Below, piece after piece: positions 1 through 11,496 of a stretch of 64,000 nucleotides of DNA. Position 1 is the first letter of the stretch, and the number at the start of each line of letters is the position of its first letter. The notes under the pieces were generated by a model, which did not search any database, was not told where the DNA came from, and saw nothing but the letters and a program-made list of their open reading frames with translations. This stretch comes from Oscarella lobularis (Eukaryota; Porifera; Homoscleromorpha; Homosclerophorida; Oscarellidae): contig NC_089175.1 in the NCBI RefSeq assembly GCF_947507565.1, positions 682,001 through 746,000 of the forward strand, read 5' to 3'. The position numbers were made by a program, and so were the translations under genes.

Positions 1-630
1 ATTCATTGGGTCTTTGTCTTCTCACCTCCCCATTTTCCACTTTTCCAAGTAACAGAACGGAAAAAAGTGCTTGACCTGATCCTTATCTTCCAACACAGCA
101 ATGATGTCGTACTCGAGAACCAAGTATTGAGACAAATAGCACATGAAGCTATAGACGGTGAACGCCTCATAAAGTCCCACAATACTCTCCATATAAACGC
201 GAGCCGCATCAAAGCGCAAACCAATCCACTAAAACCACCACATTTAAATTAATAATTAATTAAATAATTAAATATTACCGAACACGCCGAGTATACAGGA
301 ACCATCCAAAGTATCCTGTATCATCACGTGACGACGAAATCAAAAGTTTTTCCATTGATTTTCTCACCGTATGACGTATTTCTGTAGTTGGGGCATGGTG
401 TAGTGATACAAATGGAAACCGATGTCCCATAGAGCGAGTGGAATCGTTAGTAGAACGAATACGGCGGCGATAAAAAATCCGATTCGACGACTCGCCGAAA
501 GCGAGTCGTGTTCAATCATTTGCCATATGACGACGGGAAGCAGGCCCAGGAAAACGCCTATGTATATCAGTATGACGACGGCGCGGAACCATTTTCGCCA
601 TAAACCGTTCCGAAAGCAATCGCAAGCCAT
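1..630 (-). CDS. TMEM184C: TMEM184C-like multi-pass membrane protein, N-terminal part (3' end outside window)
   Basis: Three exons can be joined: 630 to about 369, 315-279 and 228-26, separated by introns of about 50 bp with GT-AG ends. The product begins MACDCFRNGLWRKW and has two hydrophobic helices. It then reads HYTMPQLQKYVIRILWMVPV and continues through a VYMESIVGLYEAF stretch, the family signature of TMEM184/OST-alpha-like proteins. The order and spacing match the start of human TMEM184C, so the ATG at 630 is probably the true start. Family members have about seven helices and sit in plasma or endosomal membranes; their biochemical role is poorly defined. The ATG lies only 55 bp past the stop codon of the heparanase gene. 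The gene is cut at the left edge, where bases 1-25 are the start of the next intron. Family assignment is firm; the C/A/B subtype is inferred from the N-terminus. Confidence 0.85.
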
Positions 631-685
631 GCCCCTCTGTTATCCGGGTTGGTCTATGACGTAAGCGAAAGAAATGTATTGCAAT

Positions 686-2397
686 TTACTCCATACATGC
701 TGGGACTGATGCGTGCACAACAAAGAATCCATAGGTTTTTGAAGGTAGATTGACTCGATTGCCAGCTCTCATCGTGATTGGTTTGAGCGAGGGTAAATCA
801 TCATTTTCCAACGTCAACAATTTCCCATTCAATAAAATTTCTCTTTAACAAAAAATTGGTTTTTTTAAAAAGACGAATATAGAAGCCCTACTTGCTTGTA
901 AGCCCACCAGAGCCAGGAGTGAGAACGTAGATATCTATTGGGCCACCAATAAGATTTGAAGGCAATTGTAGATTAGCAGTATCATTCCCTAGATTCATTA
1001 CGTAAATCACGACCGAACCTCTTGATTCCCTACATAATGATATAGTAGTAAATCAGGTAAACAATACACGTGCATTGCATACAGGCTGCAATGAGCATAA
1101 TAGCGAACAATGCGACCATCTTCATCATCGACTCGAAGAACTTTGGGGCCAACCAGCCGTTTAAATAAAACAGAAGTGTAGTAATCCTAAAGTTTACGTA
1201 CACTATATAGCCAATGAGAATAAGATATAAATTTATACTGGAAATGGATAGAAGCTGGAATTGAGTAACGCGTACTTTCCTCCAATGTACGCTTGCCGAC
1301 AAACGACGCTAATGTTACGAAGTGCAGCCAACCCCAACTTGTCAAGCCACCTAGGAAAAATCAATCTTTTCTTAGTTTTAGTATTCTTAATTAATTCTAT
1401 ACATATTTCCGGCTACAAACGCGTCTGACAAGTTGGGCGCTCCTCCTCCATAAGCGCTTGACGTCTCTCCTAGCCAAACTTGAGCAGACGGTGCGTAGTT
1501 AGCTGCAATTTGTGTCGCTCGGTTGAGGTACACTTTCAGACTGTCAAGAAGTCGAGGATTTGTAAAGTCCTCCACTTTGGCTGTTCGTCCATTTTCGTAA
1601 TACTCATGCGACGTGGCAGCGTCAATCCTGTCACCCAACGCTTTTAGGAATCTAATCCATGTATATCAAAAATGAGTACAGTTAACTGTCCAGCGTTTGC
1701 CTTTCGTAGTATTCCAGCTTGTGTATGTCGTCTGGTCCTGCTAGTCGAACAGGAAAATGTCCGAGGTGAGGCAGTGAATTGATCATGTCTTTTAGAACCA
1801 GAAAATCTTTAGCCATTTGCTCTGGTTCTACCGTTTCGTTTTTTGGAAATGACTTGGGTTCTAAATAAATAAATTAATAATCGACCTCATTGTATCGTTC
1901 ATTGAACCGTTTCCAAGTTCCCAGGCAACGCTGTAATTCTTGCTCGCGGTGTAATTCAATAGTTTAGCAGCATTAGTGGAGTCCCAGCTTCCGTTTGGAT
2001 ATCTCAGCAATGCATTGAGTCCAAAAATCAAATTCCACCCAACTTTGTTAGAAAAATCGTTAATGATATCCCATTGCCATTCCTGCAAATAGGAGTCTGC
2101 TTTCGGAGGCCTAGGACGGTCACTGCCACCTCCAGATGAATTGAAAACGACGTAATCCTCCAATGCTCCGCCCATACGAAAGACGGCCGGAGAGAGATGC
2201 TTCGCCAGATTGACGAAGCGAGGTGACGACACATCAAAACCGGACCGATTGTGACGAATAAAACTAATTCCGATCGCAACAGACAGGAAATAGTCGCCGG
2301 TATAAGCGTACATTCGACTCGTATCAACAGAAAGGATAACTTCAGTGGTAGAAGCGCAAGAAAAGCCAAGCAGGAAGAAACAGAGAAGAGAATGCAT
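686..2397 (-). CDS. HPSE: Heparanase (endo-beta-glucuronidase, GH79), complete
   Basis: A secreted enzyme that cleaves heparan sulfate chains in the extracellular matrix and lysosome. The start at 2397 gives a signal peptide ([16 protein letters not shown]); an in-frame ATG at 2433 would put Arg-rich residues before it. Exon 1 carries the [10 protein letters not shown] and [14 protein letters not shown] stretches typical of heparanase. The acid/base motif WELGNEP is completed only by splicing: the Glu codon is split by a phase-1 intron (exon 1 ends at 1908, exon 2 starts at 1860). The nucleophile motif [14 protein letters not shown] lies near 1430-1480. Further exons give [24 protein letters not shown], a beta-sandwich segment around 870-1010, and the C-terminal [15 protein letters not shown] at the stop (688-686). 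Both catalytic glutamates are present, so activity is expected. The linker excised from human proheparanase appears short here. Exon limits were inferred by eye. Confidence 0.92.
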
Positions 2398-2447
2398 GGC
2401 GCGCGCGCGCGTGCGACTGACGCACAACGTCACGTGCTAGATTAAAA

Positions 2448-3491
2448 TTATATGTTTAGAACTATATCTAAAAGATAGTCTTGGCTCTTGTGTTTATCGA
2501 GTAAAAGGACGCCTCGCTCGTGACTAGCGCATGCTACCGTTTGATTTTCGCACACGCACGCAGAAGTCAGTGGCCCAGATGCGGGTAACTTTTTCTCGCT
2601 CAAACAGGTGCACGCACCCAAGTCCCACACGCGCACCGCGCCGTCATTCGAACACGACAACGCGGTCTTACCTCCCCCGATCCACATCGAATCAGGCAAA
2701 AATTTAGCACACGTGACCGGAGCCTCGTGGCCTATCAAATCGCCGATAGCCGCGTCGCCGCGACGACGATCCCAAATCGTCACGCGACACCCGTCCCCAC
2801 GTGACCCACTCGATGACGTCAAAATTACGTGTCCGTCATTTTCGACGTCACAATGTAGATGTATGTGACGTTGAAGGGGAAACGTTTGCGCGACGTCGCC
2901 TATTCTAGAATCCCATATCTTAACGATTTTATCCTCGCTCGTTTGCACGAACGCCGATTGGGACTCGCCTATCCACGCCACGTGCGTGACCACGTTGCGC
3001 GATATCGACTTCGTTGCGACGCATTTTCCCGTTTCGACGTCCCAAATTCGCACCGAATTGTCGCGCGATCCGCTCGCGAGACGATCGTCGGACGCGGCGA
3101 CGGCGACGCCGGTGACGCTGAGCGTGTGACCGTCGAAACGGCGCGCGCATTCGCTATCGCGCGCTTTCCGCGCGAAAATCTTCGCGTCGCGCGATCCGGT
3201 GAAGACGAGCGCTCCGCTCGAGCTCGGTATCGTCTTTAGGACGGCGTTCGAGTGGTCGTCGAAGCGTGCAACGATCGAATGGCTTCGTAAATCGTAGGCG
3301 AATGCGCGCGCGTCGGCTCCGCCCGTAAATAGGACGTTTTCGTACGCTGCGACGGTTAGAACTTCGTCGTCGTTGTGCAGACGCGGCTTCGAGTTGTTCG
3401 GATCTTCGTTGGACGTCAGGGGTTTTTCGTACGATGCGTCTTTGTTCACGTTCGGCTTGGGGCCCTTTCGCTTTCCTAACCCCGCTCCCAT
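2448..3491 (-). CDS. WDR31: WD repeat-containing protein 31 homologue, intronless
   Basis: A single uninterrupted exon of about 347 residues from the Met at 3491 (MGAGLGKRKG). The open frame extends upstream to 3560, but human WDR31 also starts with a short basic MG leader, which favours 3491. WD-type repeats run through most of the length. Diagnostic stretches for WDR31 are GSRDNSVRIWDVETGKCV, SRNVVTHVAW, QTSEDKIVKIWDSR and SGPLTSACV near the end. In vertebrates WDR31 works with ELMOD proteins on ciliary intraflagellar transport; that role is family knowledge, not shown here. The Met-Gly start could allow N-myristoylation (inference). The stop lies 50 bp before the heparanase start, so the two genes are packed head to tail. 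Absence of introns is unusual beside intron-rich neighbours and could reflect an old retrocopy. Confidence 0.85.
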   Translation of the reverse strand: MGAGLGKRKGPKPNVNKDASYEKPLTSNEDPNNSKPRLHNDDEVLTVAAYENVLFTGGADARAFAYDLRSHSIVARFDDHSNAVLKTIPSSSGALVFTGSRDAKIFARKARDSECARRFDGHTLSVTGVAVAASDDRLASGSRDNSVRIWDVETGKCVATKSISRNVVTHVAWIGESQSAFVQTSEDKIVKIWDSRIGDVAQTFPLQRHIHLHCDVENDGHVILTSSSGSRGDGCRVTIWDRRRGDAAIGDLIGHEAPVTCAKFLPDSMWIGGGKTALSCSNDGAVRVWDLGACTCLSEKKLPASGPLTSACVCENQTVACASHERGVLLLDKHKSQDYLLDIVLNI

Positions 3492-3677
3492 TTTATTTGT
3501 CGGGCGTTTATTTGTTGAGTACAGTAAATGCGCAAGCGCGCATAGGCCTCTATCTATCACTCTATGTATCCATAGATATTATGTATCTATCTGTGACTGT
3601 GACTGTATCTATTCTGACGTGCACGTGCATGACGTTCCTTCCAAAGCTACTGCTATACCGTGACATTTTTAGTGAGT

Positions 3678-5458
3678 TCATTTCACAGTAGAACTGGCGG
3701 GGCCAGTTTGCGTACTTTCACTTGGAAGAGTACGAAGTTCCGAAGTATCCTTTTTCTTGCCAGTGAGTGAACATAGGCTGAGTGGAAGAGTAAGCCAGTG
3801 CCAGAGTAATTCTCGCACCGCTTTGAGAGTGATTGCATAATGAAGAACGGCCAGAGCCCCAATGAAATATACGCAGTCTTGCACAATATTCAAAGCCGGA
3901 TACTGATATTGACGAAATTTCTCAGGACATAAGATTGACGGATCGACGTGAGAATAGTTGGGCGAATTCGCTATGACGGTTTTGCAATACAAATGCTCTC
4001 CGAGAAGATTGCGAACTTTGTCTGCAGACGCAGTAGACAGAATAAGAGCGACGCCAAATAGTAATGACGACCCTATGATGACCACGGAAATCACGAAGAA
4101 ACTGACTTTGAGACTCTGTATGTCGTTGACCATTTTCCCCGCACTGCCGCCGCCGCTTCCGCCGGAAGAATCCTTGCTAGTTGCCGCGTGAGCTTTCTTG
4201 CGAAAACGACTATGCTAAAAACAAAAGAGATTCATTTTGTAAAGGGACAACAATACTAGTAAAATCTACCTCGTGCAAAGAGAAGATCATGTGCATGAGG
4301 AGAAGTATGAAGATGAACGCTGATATCACCGATGGAAGAGCGTACGTTGTCAGAAGCAACGTCTGCGTGGCCGGCAGGCAGACGCCGTTATAGGCAACTG
4401 GCAAATACGTTTTCTCGACTGCAAAATTGATGGCGACCAAGAACGCCGGCAGCATCCAGCAAAGCAGGGATTCGATCAGATGAATTCGCGTGGAGTATTG
4501 GAGAAAGAATCTGGCTCGCGTCGGAAAGCAGACGACCCACCAGATGTTGGCACACGAAGCTGTGAACCACAAAACGGTGGATATCTTCAGATAGTGATAC
4601 AGGGGACCTTGATAAATAAATGAATAATAAATAAATAATGTAGAAGGCTAGTTTTCACTGACCTAAGACGCGGCAGGGAAGGGCTGGATCTCTCAGATCG
4701 TTGAGTAGATTTTCTGAGTGGCACACGACATCTTCGTCTCCAATTATTAGCAGAATTATTTCAAGAAGGGCTAGAACATAGGAGAGATTATTGACGTTTC
4801 TACGTAGTATCTATTACTATTAGCCAACCTGATCCCATCATGGCAAAAAAGAGATACCAGACCAAAATGTGAGGAAATTTCCAACTGGAGAAAATAGGCA
4901 TTTAGGATTTCGACTCGTCATTGTTTGTGAACGAATCTTACTGAGTCTTTCTCAGCTTGACGAATGCCACGGAGATTATGATTCCGGGCACGAGTGCAAC
5001 CACGAGGAGCATATATCTGAGCACTTTCCTGGGCACCACTTCGCTCGGGTGAATGAACCACGACAGCGATTGGCGACACGGTATAAAGCAACCTCCTCGA
5101 CCGTTAGGAAATAGAGGATAGATGCAGCGAGAAAAGTTGAGCGAGAAAAGAACTGTAAAACACGGAGAGATGACAATAGGGTAAATGTGAGAAGGAACAC
5201 AGATATGTTTACCTTTCAATTGGGCGTCCTGCAAAAAAAAACAAGGAATAAGACGTTAGAATCACGACGACAGAGAAGGAGTTAGGGGCTCTGCGTATAT
5301 ACCGTCGAGTCCGTCGTAGTGACGTTTTCGGCGTCCGTGAAGACAAACGCGAAAATGAATGGCGTGAAAGCGACGCCGAAGGCAAACGCAACGCAGGTGG
5401 CAATGACGACGAGGCGGCAAAGACGACGGCAGAGCGATGGTTCGGATTCTTCTGGCAT
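3678..5458 (-). CDS. Seven-transmembrane receptor resembling the Frizzled/Smoothened class, without cysteine-rich domain
   Basis: Exons join as 5458 to about 5300, a 16-bp exon near 5229, about 5159-4940, then pieces to 4670, about 4613-4270, and a last exon to 3678. The product starts MPEESEPSLCRRLCR with a signal/anchor helix and N-glycosylation sites (NVT, NFS), then a short Cys-containing ectodomain (GGCFIPCRQ) and seven hydrophobic segments. Helix 3 contains ASCANIWWVVCFP, close to the SSIWWVIL of Frizzled helix 3; the cysteines before it (DPALPCRVLG) also fit class F. The extracellular part is far too short to hold a Frizzled CRD. The tail reads LKAVRELLWHW, only loosely like the Frizzled KTxxxW motif. 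Signalling partners cannot be inferred. It could be another GPCR family; a profile search against class F would decide. Confidence 0.55.
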
Positions 5459-5927
5459 GTTTCCTTTGCGCTGGGAAGAACCCGAATGACTTGGTATGTG
5501 TGATCACCGCCTTCACGTTGTTCTAGCCAACAGGAAACTACGCGACTTCCTTGGCGACCTTTGGTGTATTGTTCTCGCCCACAGGAAACTACGGGACTTC
5601 CTTGGCGACCTTTGTGTCCTCTAAGACCGAATGTACCATTTTGCTGACCGCGGCCTCGCCCGTCGTAAGTTGATTTGAAAGGAGACGTGTTCCTGGCTTC
5701 AAACGAGTCTGTATGGAATCTTCTCGACCAGGCGAGCTTTCGAATAAATCCGGCCCGTGGCAGACCACGATACTAGAATCCGTGGGCAGACTAGAAGTTC
5801 GCCGAACTTCCTGGTAAACCGCCCGGATCAGAGGTGTCTCCAGGAAAAGATTGCGTCACACTAGACTAGAGCACTGGACACTAGTAATCACGAAAAAAAC
5901 TCAATTGAATGGTCTACTGTAGAGCGT
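5459..5927. other. Non-coding stretch between the SGT1 stop and the 7TM receptor start
   Basis: No coding exon recognised. It should hold the promoter and 5' UTR of the 7TM receptor gene and the 3' end of SGT1. It contains a 51-bp tandem duplication (listed separately) and a short perfect palindrome, GAAGTTCG-C-CGAACTTC, at 5794-5810. Confidence 0.6.
5520..5613. repeat. Two-copy tandem duplication, period 51 bp
   Basis: The segments starting at 5520 and 5571 match over about 42 bases with three or four differences; both contain CAGGAAACTACG and GACTTCCTTGGCGACCTTT. It lies just upstream of the 7TM receptor start codon. Confidence 0.8.
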
Positions 5928-7625
5928 TTAGTACTTCTTCCACTCCATTCCCTCCGGTGGCTTCATGTCAGTCTTTTTTCCGCCTATTTCGCCCCAGTTT
6001 GTACTAAGCACTGTTCCGCCAGACTCTTGCTACAAGAAATTTTAAAAATACAGTTTTTATTGATTTTCTCTTTGTTTTTTTTTCTTACGAAGGATTTATT
6101 CATGGCTCGCTTAGTTTCTTCCGATGCTCCGGAATAGATTTCCTGGAAGAATTTATTGAGCGCCGCATCGCCGTCTAATTTTTCGTCTTTTTCTTCTTTT
6201 CTAATTTCGGCGACGAGTTTGTCCCAATCTTTGCTCGCCGTTCCGTGATGCGACGACGGATACGTGGGACGAGAGACGGCGGAGTCCGACGCTAGACGAA
6301 AATCAATAAAAAATTAAGAAAAACGTTTTTAGAATTCAACTTGTTATGTGTTTTATCTTGGCAACGTCCGGTTGCCCTTCCAAAGAGGACCATCTGATCG
6401 CTTCGACTTTAGGCATTTTAAGTTCGATCTTATTGAAAAACGCCGTCAAAATGATGCCTCTTTTTATTATCACCTCACCTTGGTTGTCATGACTTTTATT
6501 ATTGATCTCTGAGGCTGAATGAAGTGATGGAGATCCAGTTCCAAGCTGTAGTCACTTCCGCTTGGAAGTTTGATTGTTACGCTCACCTTCAAGCAGACAA
6601 ATCATATCAAGACAATTAGGCTATGGGAACTATTACAGATTTCTCTGCGAAATTAACGTGTACGTCATCCTTTTTCATATTCTTTATCATGATAGTTATA
6701 ATTACGTGTTGATCCGTTTGATACCAATCGTATCTGTAGAGAAAAAATGCATTTTTTTCAATACAAACTTTTCTTCTACAGTACTGTACCTGATTTTGGG
6801 AGGAGCAACTTTGACAGGAACATCGGGTTGGCCATCTCCAATACCAATAACAGGCTAATAGTATTATTAGAGTACATTATTATAATCTCTCTCTATATAT
6901 ATTTTACTCCTTCTCCGTGACCATTTTCGTCCTGACTTTTCACTACAAACCAACCCACTTCAAACAGAGAACGTTACATATCTCTCTATGAATCTCTCAC
7001 TGTCGATCTCGGCGTCACATTTTCTTTTCCACGTTTTGAACGAATTTAAATTATCTGGACAGTAAAAATTAGCTAATCAATTAATCTAATTATTTTCACT
7101 AACCATCTTCCAAACGAATTCCCTCTTCGAAAATTTCCTTCGCTGATTCATATTCCTCCAAATTAAACAAAGCAATACTAAATTAAAATTAAAATTGCGA
7201 GAGACGTTCTCTCAACTAGATATTCTATTCGTCGCCTGGCTACCCCTTTTGAAGTAGAGCAGGAGCACTGTTCGAGTCTAAAGCCAACGCTGCATTGGCG
7301 TCCGATAAAGCATCTGAAAAGATGACGTCACGTTTTGCCGTAAACGAGTCGTTCCACCATTACCCGTGTCTTTTCCCATAGCTGAGTAGACTCGGGCTCG
7401 TTCGATACGATAGAGTGGCTCTTTTTCGTTCTGTTCTATTGCTTCTGTTAATTTCTAGTGCAATTTTTCGATGACTTCGAAATGATTTTGCCGTTTTTCT
7501 CGACTCACCGACATCGCTTCGGGTAGATTTCCACTCTCTAATGCCGCTTTGCCCTCCCTACGAGTGCACGGCTTGAATAACACAACGAAAGCACGAAGAA
7601 CTTACGTGAAAAGTTCCGCAGCCAT
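5928..7625 (-). CDS. SUGT1: SGT1 homologue (co-chaperone of HSP90): TPR, CS and SGS domains
   Basis: Many short exons. The ATG at 7625 begins MAAELFT, followed by TPR exons ([63 protein letters not shown]) between about 7130 and 7625. The CS domain follows ([11 protein letters not shown] near 6830-6790, [15 protein letters not shown] near 6540, then [14 protein letters not shown] and SLEGQPDV). The SGS domain includes [25 protein letters not shown] and RAMNKSFV. The protein ends [20 protein letters not shown], then [10 protein letters not shown] and a stop, almost the same as human SUGT1. SGT1 links HSP90 to SCF ubiquitin ligase, kinetochore assembly and NLR-type immune receptors (family knowledge). 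All three domains appear complete. Some exon edges in the CS region were not resolved by eye. Confidence 0.9.
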
Positions 7626-7772
7626 GATGAACGTCCCGGATCTCAATACATGTACCCGGTCATCATTTATCTTGCCCAACAATAAATACAACGACTAGAC
7701 TCAATCAAGCCATAAATCTTTCTCTTATAACTCGAAACTCCCAACTAGTCTGCTGCGACGTAAATGTTTTTC

Positions 7773-8413
7773 TTAGACATCATTATTCGGCTGATACCAA
7801 TTCGCTCCCGGAGGAACATAGTGACTTTTCTTCAAAGGTGCCACCGTCTTCAACTGATTCCCCGTCTTCTTAACAAACTCACCATGCTGCGGACTATAGT
7901 AGACTTCTTTGGCAGACGGAGAAGACGGGGTGTCAGTAGGAGGAGGAGGGGGATGCGTTGATTTTCGTACAGAAGGGCGAAATACTCGATGTTGATGAGG
8001 AGGATTTGACTGGAGATTCGACTTGGGGGGTTGATACGAAGGCAGGCGACTGTCAGACACAGCCGCCGGCTTCAACGGAGAGGAAAGAGAAGCAGAAGCA
8101 GGTGGACCTGCCACATGATGAGATGACGAGGAGGAATAGACTCTGGATCCGTGTAATTGAGGTGTTATTTGAGATTGACGATTATGATGATGATGATGAT
8201 GATGATGATGATCCGACGAAGCCGACGGAGCCAACGGGGCCGGAGCCGGAGACGGATTCGACGAAGACGACGAAGAGGAGGGCACCGAAGTCGACGTCAC
8301 AGTCGGCGGAGAAGCCGATTGCGCATTTTTCTCCTTCAGCTTTGCAATTTCGGATGCTTGAAACGCTTCCGCCGCTTTGATTCTCGCCTGTTCGTTGAGT
8401 TCTTCCACCGTCA

Positions 8414-8463
<50 letters not shown>

Positions 8464-11278
8464 TCCGCCGTCTCTTCCTCGATTTCGTTCGCACCGCGTT
8501 CGGACGAGTGGGAACGTTCCGACGAGAGCGAGTCGGTCGCGAAGGCGAGTCGTTGCTGTTGCATGTGCCACAAATTCAGCTGGTGCTGATGAGCGATTTG
8601 CACCGCACTCGTATACGCTTTGACGTACTAAACGTAGAGAATTATATAAATTATATAAATCGCGAAATTGGGACCCGACTCCCCCCGGGGGGCATCATTA
8701 CCTGAAGTCCAACGTTGTACATAAAATGCAACAGAAAACGATCTACAAATCAAAGCTGAAGCATAATGAACCCTCTACGTACGTTTTGCCATCATACCCT
8801 CAGGCAGATCATCTGGATCAGACGAAAACGGCATTGCCAAGAAGTCGGTGTTACTGCAAGGGGATTGAGGCAGAGGAAAGGGGAACCATTGAGGCTGAGG
8901 CAAAGCCCTGGGGTACATCGCTGGTGGCGTCGGCGCCACCAAAGCATCGTCTGATGGAACAGACGGGGGATCTTCTGCTGGTGGCGGCGGCGGCGGCGGC
9001 GATGGTGCGGAAACTGCTACGGGAGACGAATCTCTTTTCTTGACCGGAGAAAAATCGCCGAAGGTGATTGGAGGGCTGGCGTCTTTGGCAAACGAAGACG
9101 CTTCCGCATTAACGTCGTTTTCTTTTGCGACGGAGGCGACGGCGGTGGCGGCGGCATTATCGGTATTATCACCATCCTCTTTTGTATTCGTGACGACTGG
9201 GGTTTCTTCAATTGGAGTTGTTGAATTTTGACTTGACGGCGCGGGACTAGGGACGACGTTCTGCTTGGAAGAACGTTCTGGGATCGCTGCTATCTGAGCG
9301 TATGACTTGCTGAGTGAAGACGATGATTGGGAAGCGTGCGATCCCTAAAATCCGTTAGAATTCAATTGTTATGAATAACGACGGCGTTTGAAATACCAGA
9401 GGCGGGAAAGTGAGCGAGTGAGTTGGCACTCCTTCTGTCTAAAGCAAACCATAGAAAAAAAATAAAGAAATATAATGACGTTACACTTGCCTCCTCCTTT
9501 TGCGGTGTTGGTGGTGGAGGCGGCGGAGGAGCTGAAAGCCTTGCGCGTTGCTTTTCACTCGCGCTCTCGTTCAATTTCCCGTCATCTTAATAATTGAAAT
9601 ATATAGCTTATGCCAATTAATTTTTTCACTCGTACCCCCTCTTCTGAAAGGAATCTAGTTGATCAAAAAAAAGAAATCATAAACAAATACATAATAATAA
9701 TGATAATAATAATAATAATAATAATAGCATTTTTGTTACTGATTGCGCTTCTTTTGATCCTGATCGACGGCCTCCCCTAGATCTTCGTCTATTCCCCGGA
9801 GAACCTGAAACGAAAACAGCTACATGAAGAGAATAGAATCAAAATACACAGACTACCTTGTTGAGAAGGCTTCATATAGTACCCAGTAAGACTTTGAAAT
9901 TCAAATCCCCTCGTACGAATAAGCTGACAGTTTACGAGATGCCTACGAAATAATTCCATTGAAGACGTCTTTCTGACATAAAAACGTACTCCTTCTGAGT
10001 CTGCACATCACGAACCTAACAAAACAATTATTTATCTGCTCGCGTAATTAATTGGCTTAGTACCAAGAAAGCGTGCTTCTCTAATCTGCTTTCCATAATA
10101 GAAACGGTCCTAAACGGAGAACCGGCACCTCCAACTTGAGCCTAGAAAAATCGCATGACCTATTATTTAATTAATTAATTTCTGATTACCTCGCAAAAAT
10201 CACCAGCTTGGAGCTGCATAACCGTAGCGACATTCATATCGGATTTTTGCAAAGCTAATAGAACAAAAAATCTCCATATATGTATATACTGTACATATTT
10301 TTTTGCTTACCCTGTCTCTCTCCCTTCCACACTTCTAGTTCCATGTTAACGTACTGGACGGGGTCAAGTAGTTTGCTATACATTGTCGTCGCTTCTGGAC
10401 TCTTCCATTCGCGATCGCTATCCTTCACCTGCTTGAAAACCGAATTGAAGAGCAAGTTGTAGACAAGAGCTATGAAGAGAAACATGATAATTTATAAATA
10501 CTGTAAATTAATTAAATGTTCTTTACATTGGCAAAGTGCTGCGTCACGTTGGAATGATAACGAGTAAACGCAATCATAGTGATTGCCTCCACTGAAAAAC
10601 AGGTTAATCTAGAAGGAGAACCGTTGGTGCCAACCCCTTCCTCTAATTAGGCCAATCTCCCCGGACCTTATCATCGTAACCTTTCGACGTCACATTTTGA
10701 GGAAGTTCGTCGATCTTATAAACAATGAAATCTCGCCTTGAGATCCATATTATACATTCAAAGAGTCGGTCAAATTTTTTTCAACGCGCCTTACATGAAG
10801 ATTTGAGCTAAAGCGGTCATTTCCACGTGACCGCCCCATTCCTACGAAAAGACGTCGAAAAAAAAACTTCCCAAAGTCGCGCTTCTTACGCGAGGATCGT
10901 AGAGCCGTGCGAGATAGTGATCAAACGGACCTTCGACGAACTAAACACGAAAAAAATCGAGGAAAAGGTCTCTTTTTTTATCGAAAGCGAACCGGTTCGA
11001 ATTGGTCGGCGTTGCGTCGCATGTAGCCGATGCACGCCTGTCTCACGTCCCTGTGGCGCACTTGACTTAGATATACCTGTGTCGAATCGTCGCTTAGCGT
11101 TCGATTCGCTGAGCTGGCGTCTTCTTACTTGCTCGGAAACGGCCCGAAAGAGGCACGAGCCGTCTTTTGCGACGGGCTTTCGCCATAGTCCTATTTCGCG
11201 AAGTTGCTTGTCGATTTCTTTTTCTTCTGACGAAATTTCGCTGCTTCCTTTCGTCGGCGTCTGTCGCTTTCTTCCCAT
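7773..11278 (-). CDS. OTUD4: OTUD4-type ovarian-tumour-domain deubiquitinase
   Basis: The start MGRKRQTPTKG at 11278 leads into an OTU domain. The catalytic Asp and Cys lie in KPVAKDGSCLFRAVSEQ. Next come YLSQVRHRDVRQACIGYMRR, FVEGPFDHYLARLYDP, EWGGHVEMTALAQIFM and RDFIVYKIDELP; the catalytic His is in FFSGGNHYDCVYS. The triad is therefore intact and order and spacing follow human OTUD4. Downstream are LVYNLLFNSVFK and VQYVNMELEVWKGER, a Tudor-like segment (LQAGDFCEAQVGG...RTVSIMESRL), a proline/serine-rich linker, and FMYNVGLQYVKAY, which matches the conserved C-terminal patch of OTUD4. The last exon (7773 to about 8630) is low-complexity with Ala and His runs. Human OTUD4 cleaves K48/K63 chains and scaffolds USP7/USP9X. 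A tiny exon near 9640-9650 is needed to keep frame; its edges are uncertain. Confidence 0.85.
8185..8212. repeat. GAT/ATC trinucleotide run coding for poly-His in OTUD4
   Basis: About nine GAT units; read on the minus strand they give nine consecutive His codons in the last exon of the OTUD4-like gene. Confidence 0.9.
8416..8463. repeat. GCC trinucleotide run coding for poly-Ala in OTUD4
   Basis: Sixteen uninterrupted GCC units. On the minus strand they lie within a run of about seventeen Ala residues beside an acidic EIEEETAE stretch. Confidence 0.9.
9692..9726. repeat. ATA/ATG trinucleotide microsatellite in an intron
   Basis: Runs of AATAAT with one TGATAAT interruption, in a putative intron of the OTUD4-like gene. 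Confidence 0.8.
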
Positions 11279-11496
11279 TTTTACGTTCAGAACATTCTTA
11301 ACGCGCGGTACAAGCACGTGGCTCAGCCGGCTCATCAGCCACAGAGCGCCAAGAAAACTGTACATGACTTTGAAAGCTATTAGATAAAATTTTCCACATC
11401 ATTTTTAGATAGCATAGTAGTACGGAGAGCGTATACGTGTGTACCTAGAAAAATAACCTTTATACTCACTAATGTACAGTGTACCTTTGAAGATAA
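11279..11496. other. Short intergenic gap between LRRK stop and OTUD4 start
   Basis: About 218 bp. No exon recognised; probably OTUD4 promoter plus LRRK 3' UTR. The OTU frame stays open upstream to an ATG at 11365, which I consider less likely as start. Confidence 0.5.

Noticed and set aside
1030-1302. Hydrophobic minus-strand frame that looks like a membrane protein
   Set aside because: It runs out of frame across two heparanase exons and an intron; the heparanase frame explains the sequence better.
2859-3239. Plus-strand frame inside WDR31
   Set aside because: Shadow of the WD40 coding exon; no recognisable features.
5630-5880. Possible tRNA or structured RNA around the palindrome at 5794-5810
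   Set aside because: No cloverleaf, A/B box or conserved loop could be fitted; the palindrome alone is short enough to arise by chance.
8157-8705. Arg-rich plus-strand frame
   Set aside because: Antisense of the Ala/His/Ser-rich last exon of the OTUD4-like gene; composition is a by-product of trinucleotide runs.
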